From Myxococcales bacterium UBA1660 (GTDB taxonomy: Bacteria; Myxococcota_A; Polyangia; Polyangiales; Houyiibacteriaceae): a stretch of DNA of 23,340 nucleotides. The DNA lies in the NCBI GenBank assembly GCA_002320815.1, contig DCLA01000063.1, positions 1 to 23,340 of the forward strand, given 5' to 3'. The translations under genes were made by a program, and so were the position numbers. Position 1 is the stretch's first letter. Each line of letters begins with the position of its first letter. Under the pieces are notes generated by a model. It had not been told where the DNA came from. It was given only the letters and a program-made list of their open reading frames with translations, and searched no databases. Shown piece after piece: positions 22,776 through 23,340 of the stretch.

Positions 22776-23306
22776 ATGGGTGTTCACGTCGCGCTGCTCC
22801 GGTCCATCAACGTCGGCAAGGCCAATCGGATCTCGATGCACGATCTCCGCGCCGTCTTCGAGGACCTGGGATGCACCGACGTGCGCACCTACATCCAGAG
22901 CGGGAATGTGGTCTTCGGGGCTCCCGCGAGGGAGGTCCAGGGGCTCGCCGGCCGCGTGGAGAAGGCGCTGGCCGCAGCCCACGGCATCGAGGTCCCGGTC
23001 ATCCTGCGCACCGGCGACGAGCTGCGTGCCGTGACCGCCGCGAACCCCTTCCCGCGCGCCGAGCTCGCAGCGCGGCACGTGGTCTTCCTGCGCGACGCGC
23101 CCCAGGGGCCGGACCCGCTGGCGGCCCTCGACCCCGCGAGCCACGCGCCGCTGGAGATGGCGCTGGTGGGGCGCGAGCTGCATCTGATGGCCCCCGAGGG
23201 GATGGCGCGGGTGAAGCTCACCAACGCCAAGATGGACCGCGCCTTCGGCACCGCGACCACCACTCGGAACGGGCGCACGGTGAGCAAGGTGATCGCGATG
23301 CTCTGA
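22776..23306 (+). CDS. DUF1697 family protein, 176 aa
   Basis: The order VALLRSINVGKANRISMHDL (near the N terminus), DLGCTDVRTYIQSGNVVF (about 30-48), a middle helix-strand unit (VPVILRTGDEL) and a C-terminal KMDRAFGTATTTRNGRTV is the DUF1697 pattern, usually 170-180 residues. This is a widespread cytoplasmic family whose function is not established. The ATG at 22776 gives the canonical start MGVHVALLRSIN; the upstream in-frame ATG at 22758 would add six residues and is less likely. It is divergent from the lipoprotein gene with 143 bases between. It has its own transcription direction, and no obvious partner follows within the last 34 bases of the window. Confidence 0.9.
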   Translation: MGVHVALLRSINVGKANRISMHDLRAVFEDLGCTDVRTYIQSGNVVFGAPAREVQGLAGRVEKALAAAHGIEVPVILRTGDELRAVTAANPFPRAELAARHVVFLRDAPQGPDPLAALDPASHAPLEMALVGRELHLMAPEGMARVKLTNAKMDRAFGTATTTRNGRTVSKVIAML

Positions 23307-23340
23307 AGGGCCGGCTCGTGTGGCGCCGCCCGCCGCTCCC

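Overview
The window is chromosomal DNA from a very GC-rich bacterium, most likely a myxobacterium of the Polyangiales/Sandaracinaceae kind. The evidence is qualitative: third codon positions are almost all G or C; two MYXO-CTERM sorting tails (Cys-x-Cys, hydrophobic stretch, Arg cluster) are present; there is a MopE-like Asp/Cys-repeat lipoprotein; and several lipoproteins have Asp/Ala/Gly/Pro-rich linkers right after the lipid-anchored Cys. No rRNA, tRNA, CRISPR array, transposase or integrase was seen. Several starts differ from the longest open frame because the upstream part overlaps a neighbour or lacks a signal peptide.

Layout. 1-1324: a small accessory patch with a protein running off the left edge (-), a 66-residue zinc-finger protein (-) and a zinc-ribbon protein (+). 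1510-3698: four small forward genes: a lipoprotein, an SMI1/KNR4-like protein, a 73-residue hypothetical and a second lipoprotein. 3825-6317: a large STAND/NB-ARC-type ATPase regulator with its winged-helix DNA-binding domain at the C terminus. 6329-10344 (-): a translationally coupled pair, a SWIM zinc-finger protein followed by a large DUF6493-like helical protein. 10387-11361 (-): a lipoprotein with Trp/Tyr repeats and an extreme Arg-Gly-Asn tail. 11547-13022 (+): a flavin monooxygenase-like enzyme. 12974-14485 (-): the MopE-like lipoprotein, overlapping the previous gene tail to tail. 14572-16656 (-): a soluble GAF-PAS-histidine kinase-receiver hybrid. 16817-20116 (+): the most unusual gene, one frame encoding a zinc-dependent phospholipase C-like domain, an internal MYXO-CTERM tail, then at once a lipoprotein signal and lipobox and a second exported domain. 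20159-21985 (-): a DUF2330 protein with a MYXO-CTERM tail, preceded by a lipoprotein (22036-22632, -). 22776-23306 (+): a DUF1697 protein.

How the parts relate. At least eight products are predicted to be exported, mostly as outer-membrane or surface lipoproteins or MYXO-CTERM-anchored proteins, so much of the window concerns the cell surface. The cytoplasmic items are regulators (STAND ATPase, hybrid kinase), the SWIM/DUF6493 pair and two small enzyme or binding proteins. The best candidate for something undescribed is the 1099-residue fusion, whose topology would let one polypeptide be cut by two different anchoring pathways into two surface proteins. Second is the SWIM-DUF6493 couple beside an unusual STAND regulator. 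Several genes also have a TAnnnT hexamer 6-8 bases before the ATG, which suggests leaderless transcripts.
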